DNA of 6,400 nt from Burkholderiales bacterium (lineage in GTDB: Bacteria > Pseudomonadota > Gammaproteobacteria > Burkholderiales > Burkholderiaceae_C): assembly GCA_947458895.1 (NCBI GenBank), contig CANHBY010000085.1, positions 1 through 6,400 on the forward strand. The letters run 5' to 3'. Made by a program: the position numbers and the translations under genes. Positions 6,115-6,400 of the stretch are shown here, in pieces (the first letter of the stretch is position 1; the number at the start of each line of letters is the position of its first letter). Below the pieces are notes generated by a model. That model was not told where the DNA came from. It ran no database searches and saw nothing but the letters and a program-made list of their open reading frames with translations.

Positions 6115-6148
6115 AAAAAATTCCCACCATTGACATGTGGGCATTTTT
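6115..6148. terminator. Bidirectional terminator-like hairpin
   Basis: The stem CCCAC (6123-6127) with GTGGG (6137-6141), optionally extended by two inner A-T pairs across a bulge, is flanked by AAAAAA (6115-6120) on one side and TTTTT (6144-6148) on the other. Each strand therefore has a hairpin followed by a T run. On the minus strand it would end a transcript coming from above 6149, before the DUF4390 operon. The stem is short, so strength is uncertain. Confidence 0.55.
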
Positions 6149-6400
6149 GAATGGGGCTCGGGCCTCCACGAGGCGCCTGGCGCACCGTTTGGCGGTCAGC
6201 ATTGTGCGGGCTCCAACGGCCAACTGTTCCAGGTGGGAGTCCCTTGTGGCAGCAAGGCCACGCAAAGGCTTCACAATGAGGGTTGCGAAAAATCAGTCTC
6301 GTCGGTGAACTTTGGTTCAGCCGACATCCTCTGAACAGAGCCACTGATGGCGCACTTTCCCACTTGCCCTGCTGCACGGATCTTTGTTGTGATGAAACCT
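6149..6400. other. Unassigned stretch upstream of the DUF4390 operon
   Basis: I recognise no gene in these 252 bases. On the minus strand one frame is open from the window edge (6399) to a TGA at 6273-6271, about 42 codons ending SQPSL; it has near-neutral third-position GC, unlike the neighbouring genes, so it is only a weak candidate for the tail of a gene outside the window. Related genomes often have the rRNA methyltransferase gene rsmB here, but its usual C-terminal signature is not seen in any minus frame. Instead there are hairpins: the one at 6301-6325, a 7-bp inverted repeat CATTGTG/CACAATG (6200-6206 and 6272-6278), and CCTTG/CAAGG (6242-6246 and 6253-6257). Confidence 0.4.
6301..6325. 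repeat. 10-bp bulged hairpin
   Basis: GTCGGTGAAC (6301-6310) pairs with GTTCA-G-CCGAC (6315-6325) around the tetraloop TTTG, with one bulged G at 6320. On the minus strand a five-T run (6292-6288) follows 8 nt after the stem, rather far for a standard terminator. It could be a weak terminator or an RNA structure of an unrecognised transcript. Confidence 0.5.

Noticed and set aside
6200..6278. Degenerate tRNA suggested by a 7-bp closing stem and 79-nt length
   Set aside because: No T-loop (TTCGANT) or anticodon arm can be found on either strand, so it is not a tRNA.
6069..6377. N-terminal extension of the DUF4390 frame by about 103 residues
   Set aside because: The extension would place a terminator-like hairpin inside the gene and a signal peptide in mid-protein, and its residue composition is unlike a real protein.
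6392..6400. Possible ATG of a divergent plus-strand gene at the window edge
   Set aside because: Only three codons are visible and the upstream GGA is a poor ribosome site, so it cannot be supported.

Overview
The window looks like a chromosomal segment of a betaproteobacterium, most likely Burkholderiales and probably Comamonadaceae-like. The reasons are a DUF4390 protein, an NtrY-type kinase and a short NtrX-type regulator without an AAA+ domain in that order, together with GC-rich third codon positions. The species cannot be told from the sequence. Every gene I can support lies on the minus strand, so transcription runs from high to low coordinates.

Reading in the direction of transcription, 6149-6400 holds no gene I recognise, only several hairpins. 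A two-sided terminator-like hairpin (6115-6148) separates it from a tightly packed operon: DUF4390 exported protein (6068-5433), NtrY-like membrane histidine kinase (5428-3095) and NtrX-like response regulator (3088-2381). The gaps are only 4 and 6 nt. The kinase should sense an envelope or membrane signal, autophosphorylate on His526 and pass the phosphate to Asp52 of the regulator, which binds DNA through a Fis-type helix-turn-helix. The exported protein may belong to the same envelope response, but this is inferred from position only.

A tRNA-Phe(GAA) gene (2328-2253) follows the regulator by 52 nt. It has an apparent extended -10 promoter with almost no 5' leader, and a strong intrinsic terminator (2246-2216). 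Nothing resembling a terminator lies between regulator and tRNA, so two-component read-through into the tRNA is possible.

The 3' side of the tRNA is an accessory region. A gene-free stretch (about 1941-2215) contains a 12-bp perfect palindrome and a 107-nt segment closed by an 11-bp inverted repeat. After it comes an AbiE toxin-antitoxin (abortive-infection) operon: antitoxin abiEi (1904-1284), nucleotidyltransferase toxin abiEii (1291-278), and a third gene beginning inside the end of abiEii (288) and running out of the window. The first two genes overlap by 8 nt and the last two by 11 nt. A defence cassette just past the 3' end of a tRNA gene fits the usual pattern of island insertion, but no integrase or clear att duplication is visible here. 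The least explained items are the third gene of the AbiE operon and the structured 107-nt element.
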